Shown: one piece after another, positions 9,737-18,039 of the stretch
How the letters are laid out: each line of letters starts with the position of its first letter
Position numbering within the stretch: the first letter of the stretch is position 1
Source of the DNA: Mycolicibacterium iranicum
Lineage (GTDB): Bacteria > Actinomycetota > Actinomycetes > Mycobacteriales > Mycobacteriaceae
Direction: 5' to 3'
NCBI RefSeq assembly: GCF_014190915.1
Contig: NZ_JACHVU010000003.1
Location: forward strand, 62,001-126,000
Length of the DNA: 64,000 bases
Made by a program: the position numbers and the translations under genes
Notes under the pieces: generated by a model
What the model was told of the DNA's origin: nothing
The model's input: the letters and a program-made list of their open reading frames with translations, nothing else
Database searches by the model: none

Positions 9737-10408
9737 ATGACGGAGCAGGACACGACGGCTGTGTCGGGAGCGAGCCGCGAGATGGCTACCGCGCTCGTCC
9801 ACGCCTTGGAGCGTCGACATGAAGTGCTCGACGCCGTCGTCGCCTCCGACGACTACGACGCCGCGATCGAAGCCATCGCCGACCTGCTCGAGACGTCCGA
9901 GGACGCCGCCGAGGCGGTGCTGCGTCTGTCCTTCGACCGGCTCACGAAGGTGTCGCGGCGCCGCATCGCCGCGCAGCTGGACACCCTGACCAGCCAGGCA
10001 CTGGGCCGCCCCACTGAGCAGACCCCGGGTTCGCCCCGGCGGCTGCAGCTGCGACCGTTCTCCGCCGACGCCGACCGCGACATCTTCGCCGCCCGGACCG
10101 CCGACATGCGCTCGGCCGGCGACGGCACGGCAGCGCCCGCGGGCGATTTGGGCGACGAGATCCGCGACGCCGTGGCACGCGTGGCCGCCGAGGAGGCGGC
10201 GTGGCTGGTGGCCGAGGTCGGCTCGGCCAAGGTCGGCATGGTGTTCGGCGAACTGTCCGACGGCGAGGTCGGGGTGCGGATATGGATCCACCCTGAGCAT
10301 CGCAAACAGGGCTACGGCACCGCCGCGCTGCGGGCGTCGCGGTCGGAGATGGCGGCGTATTTCCCGGCGGTGCCGCTGGTGGTGCGGGCTCCCGCCGCGG
10401 GAGCGTGA
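9737..10408 (+). CDS. GyrA-like helical module fused to a short GNAT domain
   Basis: A 223-residue protein. Residues 20-85 align by eye without gaps to the helical segment of the GyrA DNA-gate/coiled-coil region in mycobacterial gyrase. Shared positions include LV.AL, EV, AS, LL, A.AVL/A.AIL, RL and R.RI..L. Residues ~100-212 look like a GNAT fold: LRPF at the start, then WIHPEHRKQGYGTAAL carries the acetyl-CoA pyrophosphate loop (residues 189-196). Only 27 residues follow that loop, so the usual last helix and strands of GNAT are shortened or missing. TACGCT lies exactly 6 nt before the ATG with no Shine-Dalgarno, so it is probably leaderless with its own promoter. Function is unknown; gyrase binding or mimicry is an inference from the module. 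Confidence 0.8.
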   Translation: MTEQDTTAVSGASREMATALVHALERRHEVLDAVVASDDYDAAIEAIADLLETSEDAAEAVLRLSFDRLTKVSRRRIAAQLDTLTSQALGRPTEQTPGSPRRLQLRPFSADADRDIFAARTADMRSAGDGTAAPAGDLGDEIRDAVARVAAEEAAWLVAEVGSAKVGMVFGELSDGEVGVRIWIHPEHRKQGYGTAALRASRSEMAAYFPAVPLVVRAPAAGA

Positions 10409-10469
10409 CCAAGGCGTTCACGCGCTGAGGCAGGCGCCGAGTTCTGCGTGAGGGCTGCTGGCGCCCGGA

Positions 10470-10490
10470 TTCTGCGACCACTGCGCAGAA
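10470..10490 (+). promoter_or_regulatory. Inverted repeat before the PBP lipoprotein gene
   Basis: TTCTGCG (10470-10476) and CGCAGAA (10484-10490) form a 7-bp stem with a 7-nt loop in the 144-bp gap before the PBP gene. Another TTCTGCG is at 10442. It could be a terminator for the GNAT gene or an operator. Confidence 0.3.
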
Positions 10491-10552
10491 GTGGCCGTGA
10501 CCGCGGTGCGCCTACGCCGAAATCGGTTCGTTACTTCTTAACATCTGTCCCA

Positions 10553-12367
10553 ATGGCAACACAGTTCTCACCCGTATCACGCGTGGCAGCACTCGCGACC
10601 ACCGCGGCGGTGGTGGTGACCCTGGGGGCCTGCACGCCGCGCCCGAACGGTCCCGAGCCCACCGCCGAGGAGTTCTTCGCGGCGCTGGCCACCGGCGACA
10701 CCGGCGCCGCCGCGCAACTCGCCGACCGGCCGGAGGAAGCGCGCGCCGCGCTCAACGAGGCGTGGGCGGGCCTGCAGGCGACGAACCTGGACGCCCAGAT
10801 CCTCAGCAGCAAGTACGCCGAGGACACCGGCAGCATCACCTACCGGTACACCTGGCACCTACCGAAGGGCCGCACCTGGACCTACGACGGTCAGCTCAAC
10901 ATGGTGCGTGACGAGGGGACCTGGGAAGTGCGGTGGGGCGCCACCGGGTTGCACCCGAGGTTGGGGGAGAACCAGACTTTCGCCCTGCGCGCCGAGGCGC
11001 CGCCGCGGGCCTCCGTGCATGAGCGCACCGGCACGAACGTGCTGGTGCCCGGCTACAAATACCAGTTCTCACTCGACGCCCGGGCTGCCGGCGCCGAGCT
11101 CATGACGACCGCCAGGGCCGTGGCCGGGGCCCTGCACCGCTTCAACAACACCCTCGATCCGCAACGGCTGGCCGAGCAGGCCAGCTCCACGAAGGGCCCG
11201 CTGACCCTGGTCACGCTGCGGCAGGCCGACCACGACGCTGTCGTTGGCGCGGTGGCGTCGTTGCCCGGCGTGGTGGTCACCCCGCAGCCGGAGATGGTGC
11301 CCACCGACGACACGTTCGCCCCGGCCGTCGTCAACGAGATCAACAAGACGGTGTCCGACCAGCTCGACGGCGACCCCGGCTGGCGCGTCGTGACCGTGAA
11401 CCAGAACGGTGTGGACGTCGATGTGCTGAACGAGGTGCCCGGTTCGCCGGCGCCGTCGGTGAGCATCAGCCTCGACCGCGCGGTCCAGAACGCCGCGCAG
11501 AACGCGGTCAACGTGACCGACAAGCAGGCGATGATCGTCGTCCTCAAACCGTCCACCGGCGAAATCCTGGCCGTGGCACAGAATCCCGCCGCCGACCGGG
11601 AGGGGCCACTGGCGACGATGGGTCTGTACCCACCCGGGTCGACGTTCAAGATCGTGACCGCCGGTGCGGCCATCGAGCGTCAGATGGCCACGCCCAACAC
11701 GCTTCTGGGCTGCCCCGGGCACATGGACATCGGCCATCGGACCGTCCCGAACTACGGCGGTTTCGACCTCGGGACCGTGCCGATGTCGCGCGCGTTCGCG
11801 AGCTCGTGCAACACCACCTTCGCCGAACTCGCGAGCAGGATGCCCCCGCGCGGTTTGACGCAGGCCGCGTCCCAGTACGGCATCGGACCCGACTACACGA
11901 TCCCCGGCCTGTCCACGGTCAGCGGGTCGGTGCCGCCCACGGTCAACCTGACCGAGCGCACCGAGGACGGGTTCGGCCAGGGCAAGGTGCTCGTCAGTCC
12001 GTTCGGAATGGCACTGGCCGCCGCGACCGTGTCGGCCGGCCGTACCCCGGTGCCGCACCTGATCGAGGGCCGCGAAACCGCCGTCACCGGTGAGCAGCAA
12101 CAGATTTCGCCCGAGGTCGTGGAGAGCCTGCGGCCGATGATGCGGCTCGTCGTCACCAACGGCACCGCCAAGGATCTGCAGGGCGCCGGCGATGTTCGGG
12201 GCAAGACCGGGGAGGCGGAGTTCGCCGGGGGCTCACACTCGTGGTTCACCGGCTACCGGGGAGACATGGCCTTCTCCGCCCTGATCGTCGGCGGCGGAAG
12301 CTCGGAGTACGCGGTGCGCATGCTCAAGGGGATGCTCGACTCGCTGCCCCCGGACTACCTGGCGTAG
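10553..12367 (+). CDS. Penicillin-binding lipoprotein (class B PBP, Rv2864c-like)
   Basis: A D,D-transpeptidase-type cell-wall enzyme of 604 residues. The signal peptide ends in the lipobox LGAC, so it is anchored on the outer face of the membrane. An NTF2-like domain (FFAALATGDTGAAAQLAD) follows, then a dimerisation region, then the transpeptidase domain with SxxK Ser363-Lys366 (PGSTFK), SxN Ser418-Asn420 and KTG Lys551. All catalytic motifs are present. The ATG at 10553 begins directly before a signal peptide; the frame is open 35 codons further upstream but that part is Arg-rich and not signal-like. The M. tuberculosis homologue (PBP-lipo) is a beta-lactam target. Its end lies 3 bp from the convergent LuxR-type gene. 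Confidence 0.93.
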   Translation: MATQFSPVSRVAALATTAAVVVTLGACTPRPNGPEPTAEEFFAALATGDTGAAAQLADRPEEARAALNEAWAGLQATNLDAQILSSKYAEDTGSITYRYTWHLPKGRTWTYDGQLNMVRDEGTWEVRWGATGLHPRLGENQTFALRAEAPPRASVHERTGTNVLVPGYKYQFSLDARAAGAELMTTARAVAGALHRFNNTLDPQRLAEQASSTKGPLTLVTLRQADHDAVVGAVASLPGVVVTPQPEMVPTDDTFAPAVVNEINKTVSDQLDGDPGWRVVTVNQNGVDVDVLNEVPGSPAPSVSISLDRAVQNAAQNAVNVTDKQAMIVVLKPSTGEILAVAQNPAADREGPLATMGLYPPGSTFKIVTAGAAIERQMATPNTLLGCPGHMDIGHRTVPNYGGFDLGTVPMSRAFASSCNTTFAELASRMPPRGLTQAASQYGIGPDYTIPGLSTVSGSVPPTVNLTERTEDGFGQGKVLVSPFGMALAAATVSAGRTPVPHLIEGRETAVTGEQQQISPEVVESLRPMMRLVVTNGTAKDLQGAGDVRGKTGEAEFAGGSHSWFTGYRGDMAFSALIVGGGSSEYAVRMLKGMLDSLPPDYLA

Positions 12368-12370
12368 AGG

Positions 12371-15106
12371 TCAGCTCAGGATCCGTCGGCGTCGGGCCTC
12401 CGACACCGATTCGCCCCGGCTGGCGACACCGAGCTTGATGTAGGTGCCCTTGAGGTACCACTTGACCGTGTTGATCGTGACACCGAGGGTGCGCGCGATC
12501 TGCTTGTTGGACAGGCCACGTTCCAGGAGTCGCAGGATCTCGATCTCGCGGACGCTGAGCGGTTCCTCGGGGGACGGACCATGCTGCACCGGGGGCAGGA
12601 CCACCCGTAACGTTCCCCGATCCGCGTGGGCGACAGCGAGCAGCTTCGATAGGTAGTCGGCCGACACCCGCGGATGCGCATCGACCCACCGGCCGGTCCT
12701 GGTCGCTTCGCGCAGTCCCGCGATGAGCTTCTGGACCTCCGGCCCGTTGTCGACGATCGTTCGGACGAGGCCGGCCCGGGCGCCCGTCACCAGGGCCTGC
12801 ACCAGCAGGTCGGTGGCGCCGTCGACGTCGTCCCGCAGCATCGACACCCGGGCCAGGCCGATGGTGTGCACGGTCTCGGCGTAGCGCCACCGCACGGCCG
12901 CGGCTTCGGCACGCATCGTCCTGATGATCGCGGCAGCCTTGTCGAAGTCGTTGCGCGCGCACGCGATTCGCTCCGCCATGCACAGCCGGTAATGGTGCGT
13001 GGCGGTCGCGATGCCGTCGCTCGACGTCGGGCCGCCGGTGCTGTGGCGGGCCAGTGTGTCCTCGGCCCGGGTGAGGTCGTCGACGGCCAGATAGAGGCGC
13101 ACGCGTTCGTAATCCAGCGCGGCGGCCAGCCGGGGCAGCACGAGGCGACGGGCCGCGTCCGAGCCTTCGTCGAGGAGCGCGAAGGCACCGTCGAGGTCCC
13201 CGCGCAGGACACGGATGCGCGGAAGCGTGGTGTAGGTCGCCACCATGAAATCGGCGACGCCGCTCTCGGCGCCGAGTTCGTGACACTCCTCCAACAGCGT
13301 TTCGGCCGTGTCGATGTCACCGCGCTCGTAGGCCAGTTTGCCCAAGAGTGCGCCGGCGAGCCGTGCGGCATGCGAGTGGGCGCCCGCCGCGTTCTGGGCC
13401 AGCTCGCGGGCCTCCCGTACGCGGCGTTCGGCGGTGTCCAGATCCACCTGCGCGAACGCCGCGAGACCGGCGAAGCAGCGGCCGTAGACGCCGGCGAAGG
13501 GACCGCCGGCCCGCTGGTGGTACGCGTTGGCCCACTGTTGCCGCGCCTGGGCGGTCGCGAAGTCGTGGGTCTGGATGTCGACGAACGTGCGGATGTTCGC
13601 TGACACCGCGACGAGGAACGGCCGTACCGGCGCGTTCTCGACCAGGTACGGCGCGACGAGATCGGCGGCGCGGTCGATGCGATCGCCGTAGACGTCCACG
13701 CAGGCCTGGACGATGTCGGCTTCCCCGAGCACCGCGGCGCTGGTCTCGTCTTCGGCCGCGCCCAGTGCCGTACGCACATGGTCGAGTGCGGTCTGCGCGC
13801 CCGTACCCCGCTGCAACAGGCAGTTCGCCCAGGCGATGGCCATCTGCAGTGCGGGCCGGGCGGTCAGCTCCCGTTCGGGCAATTTGCTCACCAGAGCCAG
13901 CAGGCTCGCCATCCGGCTGTGCTCGACCAGATTCATGGCCTGGTGCTCGACGAGATCGACGGCGGTGCCGCTGTCGCCCGCGGCGAGTGCGTGGCTCACC
14001 GCCGCGGTGAGCATTCCCTGCCCGGCGAACCAGGCCGACGCGGTCCGGTGCAGTGGGACGACGAGGTCCCCGCGGTCGCGCTGGAGCCGCTGGCGCAGAT
14101 AGTCGGCGAACAGATGGTGGTAGCGGAACCATTCGCGGTCGGCGTCCATCGGACGGAGGAACAGGTCGCGACGCTCCAGTTCCTCGAGGACCGCCTGCCC
14201 CTGCGGTTCGCCGGTGAGGGCGGTGGCCAGGTCGGCGCAGAGCCGGTCGCACACCGACGTGCGCAGCAGGAAGTCCAGCAGGTGCGGGGGCAGCCCGTCC
14301 AGGACGTTCTCGGCGAGGTAATCGCCGACGGAATGGTGGCGGCCGGAGAACCCGGCGATCAGTGCGGACGGGTCGTTGCTGCGGCGCAGCGACAGGGTGG
14401 CCAACTGTAGCGCGGCCACCCAGCCGTCGGTGCTCGAGAACAGGCGGTCCACATCGTCGCTGCCCAAGACCAGCGCATTCAGCTCGGTCAGGAACGCCGC
14501 GGATTCGTCCGCGTCGAAGCGCAGCTGCGTGACGTCGATCTCGGTGACCAGGTCGCGGACCCGCAGCCAGCCGATCGCCGGTGCCCGGGTCCTGCTGGTG
14601 ACGATCAGGTGCAGGTTGTCCGGAGCCATCCTGAGAAGGAAGTCCAGTGCCGCCGCCGTGTCGGCGCTGTCCACCAGGTGCCAGTCGTCGATCACGACCG
14701 CCAGCGGCCGCCCGTAGGCCTGCAGGTGATTGACCAGCTCGGCGAGCACATAACGCGTGGCGCCGCCGGAACGCTGCTCGAGCTGCTCGCCCAGATCGGC
14801 ACCCAGCGCAGGCTCGACCCGTTGCAGGGCGACCACGAGGTGAGCCAGGAAGATCACCGGGTCGTTGTCGTCGTCGGCGGCGCTCAGCCAGGCGACGGGC
14901 ACGCCGTCGGCCCGTAGTTCGCGTTGCCACTGCAGGGCCAGCGTCGTCTTGCCGTAGCCCGCCGGGGCGTGGATGACCGTCAACCGCTTGCGCCGGCCTT
15001 CGCGGAGCAGATCGATCAGACGGGTGCGCTCGATCAGTCGACCCCCACCGGACGGGGGCTGAACCCTGGTGGAGATGATGCTCGTCGGCTGCGGCTCGGC
15101 CTGCAT
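12371..15106 (-). CDS. Large LuxR-family (MalT/LAL-type) ATP-dependent regulator
   Basis: A 911-residue STAND protein. An N-terminal NTPase has Walker A APAGYGKTT (residues 47-55) and Walker B LAVVIDDW (Asp139, Asp140). A long alpha-helical TPR-like region follows. The C-terminal LuxR helix-turn-helix (SVREIEILRLLERGLSNKQI, then VTINTVKWYLKGTY) covers about residues 850-905. Proteins of this type sense a small molecule or partner protein through the TPR part and switch on transcription when ATP-bound. The start at 15106 is preceded by GGGGGGTGAG; the frame stays open 73 codons upstream but that stretch overlaps the divergent promoter region. Its likely target is itself or the divergent EAL-DICT gene. 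The inducer is unknown. Confidence 0.88.
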   Translation of the reverse strand: MQAEPQPTSIISTRVQPPSGGGRLIERTRLIDLLREGRRKRLTVIHAPAGYGKTTLALQWQRELRADGVPVAWLSAADDDNDPVIFLAHLVVALQRVEPALGADLGEQLEQRSGGATRYVLAELVNHLQAYGRPLAVVIDDWHLVDSADTAAALDFLLRMAPDNLHLIVTSRTRAPAIGWLRVRDLVTEIDVTQLRFDADESAAFLTELNALVLGSDDVDRLFSSTDGWVAALQLATLSLRRSNDPSALIAGFSGRHHSVGDYLAENVLDGLPPHLLDFLLRTSVCDRLCADLATALTGEPQGQAVLEELERRDLFLRPMDADREWFRYHHLFADYLRQRLQRDRGDLVVPLHRTASAWFAGQGMLTAAVSHALAAGDSGTAVDLVEHQAMNLVEHSRMASLLALVSKLPERELTARPALQMAIAWANCLLQRGTGAQTALDHVRTALGAAEDETSAAVLGEADIVQACVDVYGDRIDRAADLVAPYLVENAPVRPFLVAVSANIRTFVDIQTHDFATAQARQQWANAYHQRAGGPFAGVYGRCFAGLAAFAQVDLDTAERRVREARELAQNAAGAHSHAARLAGALLGKLAYERGDIDTAETLLEECHELGAESGVADFMVATYTTLPRIRVLRGDLDGAFALLDEGSDAARRLVLPRLAAALDYERVRLYLAVDDLTRAEDTLARHSTGGPTSSDGIATATHHYRLCMAERIACARNDFDKAAAIIRTMRAEAAAVRWRYAETVHTIGLARVSMLRDDVDGATDLLVQALVTGARAGLVRTIVDNGPEVQKLIAGLREATRTGRWVDAHPRVSADYLSKLLAVAHADRGTLRVVLPPVQHGPSPEEPLSVREIEILRLLERGLSNKQIARTLGVTINTVKWYLKGTYIKLGVASRGESVSEARRRRILS

Positions 15107-15450
15107 CGACTCACCCCCCGGAGCGCGCGCCTGGCAGCTCGGCTTCACACACGACGCGTCTGCTGATGATTTTGGGACATCGTGGCGTCTCCGGCACGGA
15201 GAACTCGTTTTTCGGCCCGGTTGTGTTGGGATGGCGCCGGTCGGTTGGCAAATCCGGAATGAAGCCGTTGAAACGGTCCACACCCGGCGATTTCGGCAAA
15301 CTCGCCGGTCGCCGCCCGCAGCCACCCGTTAGGGTGGCGCGACTCAGCAAACCGGGTGGTTCTGGATTGAAGGTGCCGGCACCCCGGCTAGCCTCGGGTG
15401 ATCGGCGCCAGACGTGCGGTCACGATGGCGAAAGGCAGCCAGCAACGGCA
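15107..15450. promoter_or_regulatory. Divergent control region between LAL regulator and EAL gene
   Basis: A 344-bp gap. It is less GC-rich near 15160-15300 than its surroundings and should hold promoters for both genes. GCCACCC (15321-15327) and GGGTGGC (15332-15338) form a 7-bp stem with a GTTA loop, a candidate operator or leader hairpin. Frames are open on both strands, but their translations are Arg/Pro-rich and resemble no protein. Confidence 0.5.
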
Positions 15451-16827
15451 ATGACAAGTTCTCTCGACCACGCCGCGGTCGGCAGGGGCCTGGTGACAGG
15501 GTTCCAGCCGGTGGTGTCGCTGCCCAGCGGCGAGATCGTCGGTTACGAAGCGCTGGCTCGCTGGCCGCAGCTGCGCGACACCACGCCGCTGGAGGTCTTC
15601 GACCGCGCCCGGGAGACCGGCACCCTCGACTGCCTCGACCGCCTCTGCATCCGATCTGCGACGCGCAACGCACTGGACGGCAACTCGACGCCCGGGATGC
15701 TGCTGCTGGTCAACAGCGAACCGGGAACTCCCTACGCCGAGCTGTGCGCGGACACCGGGGTGCGGCGTGCCGCCGACACCTTCCATCTCGCGTTCGAGAT
15801 CACCGAGCGCGGCCTGATGAACGACCCGCACGCCCTGCTGCGCAAGATCGCGGCGCTGCGGTCGATGGGGATCGCGATCGCCCTGGACGACATCGGGGCG
15901 CATCCGGATTCGGTGGCACTGCTCGACGTGGTGGCCCCCGACATCCTCAAGCTCGACATCGGACTGGTGCAGCGACACCCCGATCGCATCCAGGCCAAGA
16001 CGATCGCGGCGATCCGCGAGTACCACGACCGGACCGGCGCCGTCATCTGTGCCGAGGGCATCGAGACCGACGCGCACCTGCAGCAGGCCATGGCGTACGG
16101 AGCGACCCTGGGCCAGGGCTTCAAGTTCGGCGCCGCCGGCGATCTGGCGGTCGCGCCCGCGCCGTTCCGATGGCCCGCCATGACTCCGGCGACCAGTGCC
16201 GACACCCGGCCGTCGATCTTCGACGTCGCCGCGACCGGTCAGCGGACCCGCAGGATCCGTCGTTCGGTGCTGACCGGTCTGCTCAACCAGATGCAGCGCG
16301 TCGCATTGAAAGCGGAGGTCCCGCCCATTCTGCTGGCGACACTCGGGCACGAGGAGGTCGCGGACCTGACCCGGCAGAAGCTGCGGTGCATCGCCGAGAC
16401 GTCGCCGTTCGTCGCGGTGTTGGGCACCGAGGCGCCGGCGGGGCTCGGTCGGCGGGTCAGGACGATCGACGTCCCCGCCGACGACCCCGTGGCCCGGGAG
16501 GTCTCGATGGTCGTTCTGGGCGCAGATGTGGCGATGGGGCTGGCCGCCCGGGCGCCGGTGACAGGCAGCGCCGCCGGCGAGGCCGATCCGTTCTTCGAGG
16601 TGGTGCTCGTGTTCGACCGCGAGCGTGCCGCGGCCATGGTCCGCAGCCTGCTCGGACACTCGTCCCCGACCATCTCGATCCATGTCGAGCCCGACAGGCG
16701 CAAGCTGGCGTCCTGCACCTGTGGCTGGCAGGCCGAGCGCCGCCGGCTGTGGTCGACCGCCGTCGGAGACGTGGCCGATCATCGCATCAAAACCGGCCAC
16801 GTGCCGCTCGACCAGCTGGCCGGATAG
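15451..16827 (+). CDS. EAL-DICT domain protein, probable c-di-GMP phosphodiesterase
   Basis: 458 residues. Residues ~10-245 form an EAL domain: GYEALARW with Glu33-Ala34-Leu35, the Asn of LLVNSEPG, EITERG, LDDIG, DILKLDI, CAEGIET and GQGFKFG. The metal and catalytic positions of active EAL phosphodiesterases appear to be present, though the loop after LDDIG (AHPDS) differs from the usual FGTGYSS. Residues ~255-390 match DICT, a sensory domain associated with c-di-GMP and two-component proteins. The C-terminal tail has Cys422-x-Cys424 and His444/His450, a possible zinc site. There is no GGDEF domain. The start at 15451 comes at the beginning of the folded part. It is divergent from the LAL regulator. 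Confidence 0.85.
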   Translation: MTSSLDHAAVGRGLVTGFQPVVSLPSGEIVGYEALARWPQLRDTTPLEVFDRARETGTLDCLDRLCIRSATRNALDGNSTPGMLLLVNSEPGTPYAELCADTGVRRAADTFHLAFEITERGLMNDPHALLRKIAALRSMGIAIALDDIGAHPDSVALLDVVAPDILKLDIGLVQRHPDRIQAKTIAAIREYHDRTGAVICAEGIETDAHLQQAMAYGATLGQGFKFGAAGDLAVAPAPFRWPAMTPATSADTRPSIFDVAATGQRTRRIRRSVLTGLLNQMQRVALKAEVPPILLATLGHEEVADLTRQKLRCIAETSPFVAVLGTEAPAGLGRRVRTIDVPADDPVAREVSMVVLGADVAMGLAARAPVTGSAAGEADPFFEVVLVFDRERAAAMVRSLLGHSSPTISIHVEPDRRKLASCTCGWQAERRRLWSTAVGDVADHRIKTGHVPLDQLAG

Positions 16828-16887
16828 GCCGCACCTACAGCGCCGACGTGCCGCGCGGGCCTGTCCCGGCGGTACCGTGGATGCCCT

Positions 16888-17526
16888 ATGACCGACATGA
16901 ATCCTGGCCGGCCCCACCGCCTCCCTGAGGCGGCGGCGCGCAACGGCGCCCTGGAACCGGTCGAGATGCGGATCTCCGACGCCGACCGCAACGGCACGCT
17001 GCGCCGTCTGCACAACGCCGTGGCCCTGGGCCTGATCGACATCCAGGAGTTCGAGGAGCGGTCGGCGATGGTGTCGCAGGCGCGGCAGCGGATCGAACTC
17101 GACGCCCTCGTCGGTGACCTGCCCGGCCCCGGCGCGATCGTCACGTCGGCGGCCGACCGCGTCGAACTGCGCGGGGTCCTCGGTTCGCTGAAGCGCCAGG
17201 GGGAGTGGGTCGTTCCGTCCCGGCTGGCCTTGCACCGCCGCATGGGATCGGTCGATCTCGACCTGACCCGGGCGCGCTTCGCCGGGCCGATCGTCGTCAT
17301 CGAGCTGGACATGAGGTTCGGCGGACTGGACCTGCGCCTGCCCGACGGAGCGAGCGCCTCCATCGACGATGTCGAGGTCAATGTCGGGAGCGCCCACGAC
17401 CACCGCAAAGACGCACCGGCGGAGGGCAATCCGCACGTGATCCTCACCGGCAAGGTCGTGTTCGGTTCGGTCGACATCAGAGGCCCGCGCCGGACGTGGC
17501 GGCGGGGACCGCTGCGCGCCACCTGA
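16888..17526 (+). CDS. DUF1707 (SHOCT-like) protein with C-terminal beta domain
   Basis: 212 residues. Residues ~28-80 (MRISDADRNGTLRRLHNAVALGLIDIQEFEERS) are a DUF1707 domain, a short helical SHOCT-like module common in actinobacteria. After a linker, residues ~100-200 are beta-rich with repeated short strands ending KVVFGSVDIRGP, similar to the LiaF-like C-terminal domain. No transmembrane segment is seen. The function is unknown; relatives are often linked to cell-envelope stress. TACCGT lies 9 nt before the ATG and no Shine-Dalgarno is visible. Confidence 0.8.
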   Translation: MTDMNPGRPHRLPEAAARNGALEPVEMRISDADRNGTLRRLHNAVALGLIDIQEFEERSAMVSQARQRIELDALVGDLPGPGAIVTSAADRVELRGVLGSLKRQGEWVVPSRLALHRRMGSVDLDLTRARFAGPIVVIELDMRFGGLDLRLPDGASASIDDVEVNVGSAHDHRKDAPAEGNPHVILTGKVVFGSVDIRGPRRTWRRGPLRAT

Positions 17527-17602
17527 GCACGTCGTCGGCAACGCCCGAACGATTCGGCCGGCACGGATTCTCTCGTGCCTGCCCGCCGGTTTCGCTCGCG
17601 TC

Positions 17603-17619
17603 CCCCGTGATCACCGGGG
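17603..17619. terminator. Hairpin between convergent DUF1707 and thioesterase genes
   Basis: CCCCG (17603-17607) and CGGGG (17615-17619) form a short GC stem with a 7-nt loop in the 104-bp convergent gap. It may serve both genes as a terminator. Confidence 0.35.
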
Positions 17620-17630
17620 TGGCGTGACGC

Positions 17631-18017
17631 TCAGCGGGGGTCGAGCACGGCAAAGCTCACGGTGGCACGAGCGGCCAGCCGATCGCGCGCGACGTCGGTG
17701 ACGTCGACCGCGATGATCGACAGCCGCCGCCCGGCGCGCACGACGGTCGCCTCCGCGCGGGCCGGCCCCTGCAGGACCGGAGCCAGGTAGTGGATCGTCA
17801 TGTCGGCGGTGGTGACGTCCTGACCGGGGCCGACGTGCCGGTCGGCCAACCGGCCCGCGGCGATGTCGATCAGCGTCGCGACCAGCCCACCCTGCAGCGC
17901 ACCTCGCCGGTTCACCAGGTCGGGCCGGTTGTCGAACTCGATGACCATGCGCTCGTCGGTGTCCTCGACGTCGCGGAAGTTCATCTGGGCGAACAAATGG
18001 CCCGGGCTGACCTGCAT
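17631..18017 (-). CDS. PaaI-type hotdog thioesterase
   Basis: A 128-residue hotdog-fold protein. The pattern VNRRGALQGGLVATLIDIAAGRLA is the central helix and catalytic region of PaaI/acyl-CoA thioesterase-like proteins, and TADMTIHYLAPVLQGPARAEATVVRAGRRLSI is the following sheet. It probably hydrolyses an acyl-CoA; the substrate is unknown. It starts 22 bp from the divergent map gene. TAGCGT lies exactly 6 nt before the ATG, so it is probably leaderless and shares the promoter core with map. Confidence 0.82.
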   Translation of the reverse strand: MQVSPGHLFAQMNFRDVEDTDERMVIEFDNRPDLVNRRGALQGGLVATLIDIAAGRLADRHVGPGQDVTTADMTIHYLAPVLQGPARAEATVVRAGRRLSIIAVDVTDVARDRLAARATVSFAVLDPR

Positions 18018-18039
18018 GGCCGAACGCTAGCATTGCTGC
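18018..18039. promoter_or_regulatory. Bidirectional leaderless promoter, thioesterase/map
   Basis: On the plus strand TAGCAT (18028-18033) stands 6 nt before the map ATG. On the minus strand TAGCGT (18029-18024) stands 6 nt before the thioesterase ATG. The two TANNNT -10 hexamers overlap on the palindrome GCTAGC (18026-18031). With start sites about 7 nt downstream, both mRNAs would begin at their initiation codon. Confidence 0.6.

Noticed and set aside
15107..15325. N-terminal extension of the LAL regulator
   Set aside because: Frame open upstream of 15106, but it overlaps the divergent region and a purine-rich ribosome-binding site precedes the chosen ATG.
15166..15450. N-terminal extension of the EAL-DICT protein
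   Set aside because: The frame is open but its translation is basic and unlike any domain, and it falls in the divergent promoter region; the ATG at 15451 stands right before the EAL domain.
15388..17541. 717-codon minus-strand frame opposite the EAL-DICT gene
   Set aside because: Shadow of the EAL and DUF1707 coding sequence; Arg/Gly/His-rich with no motif.
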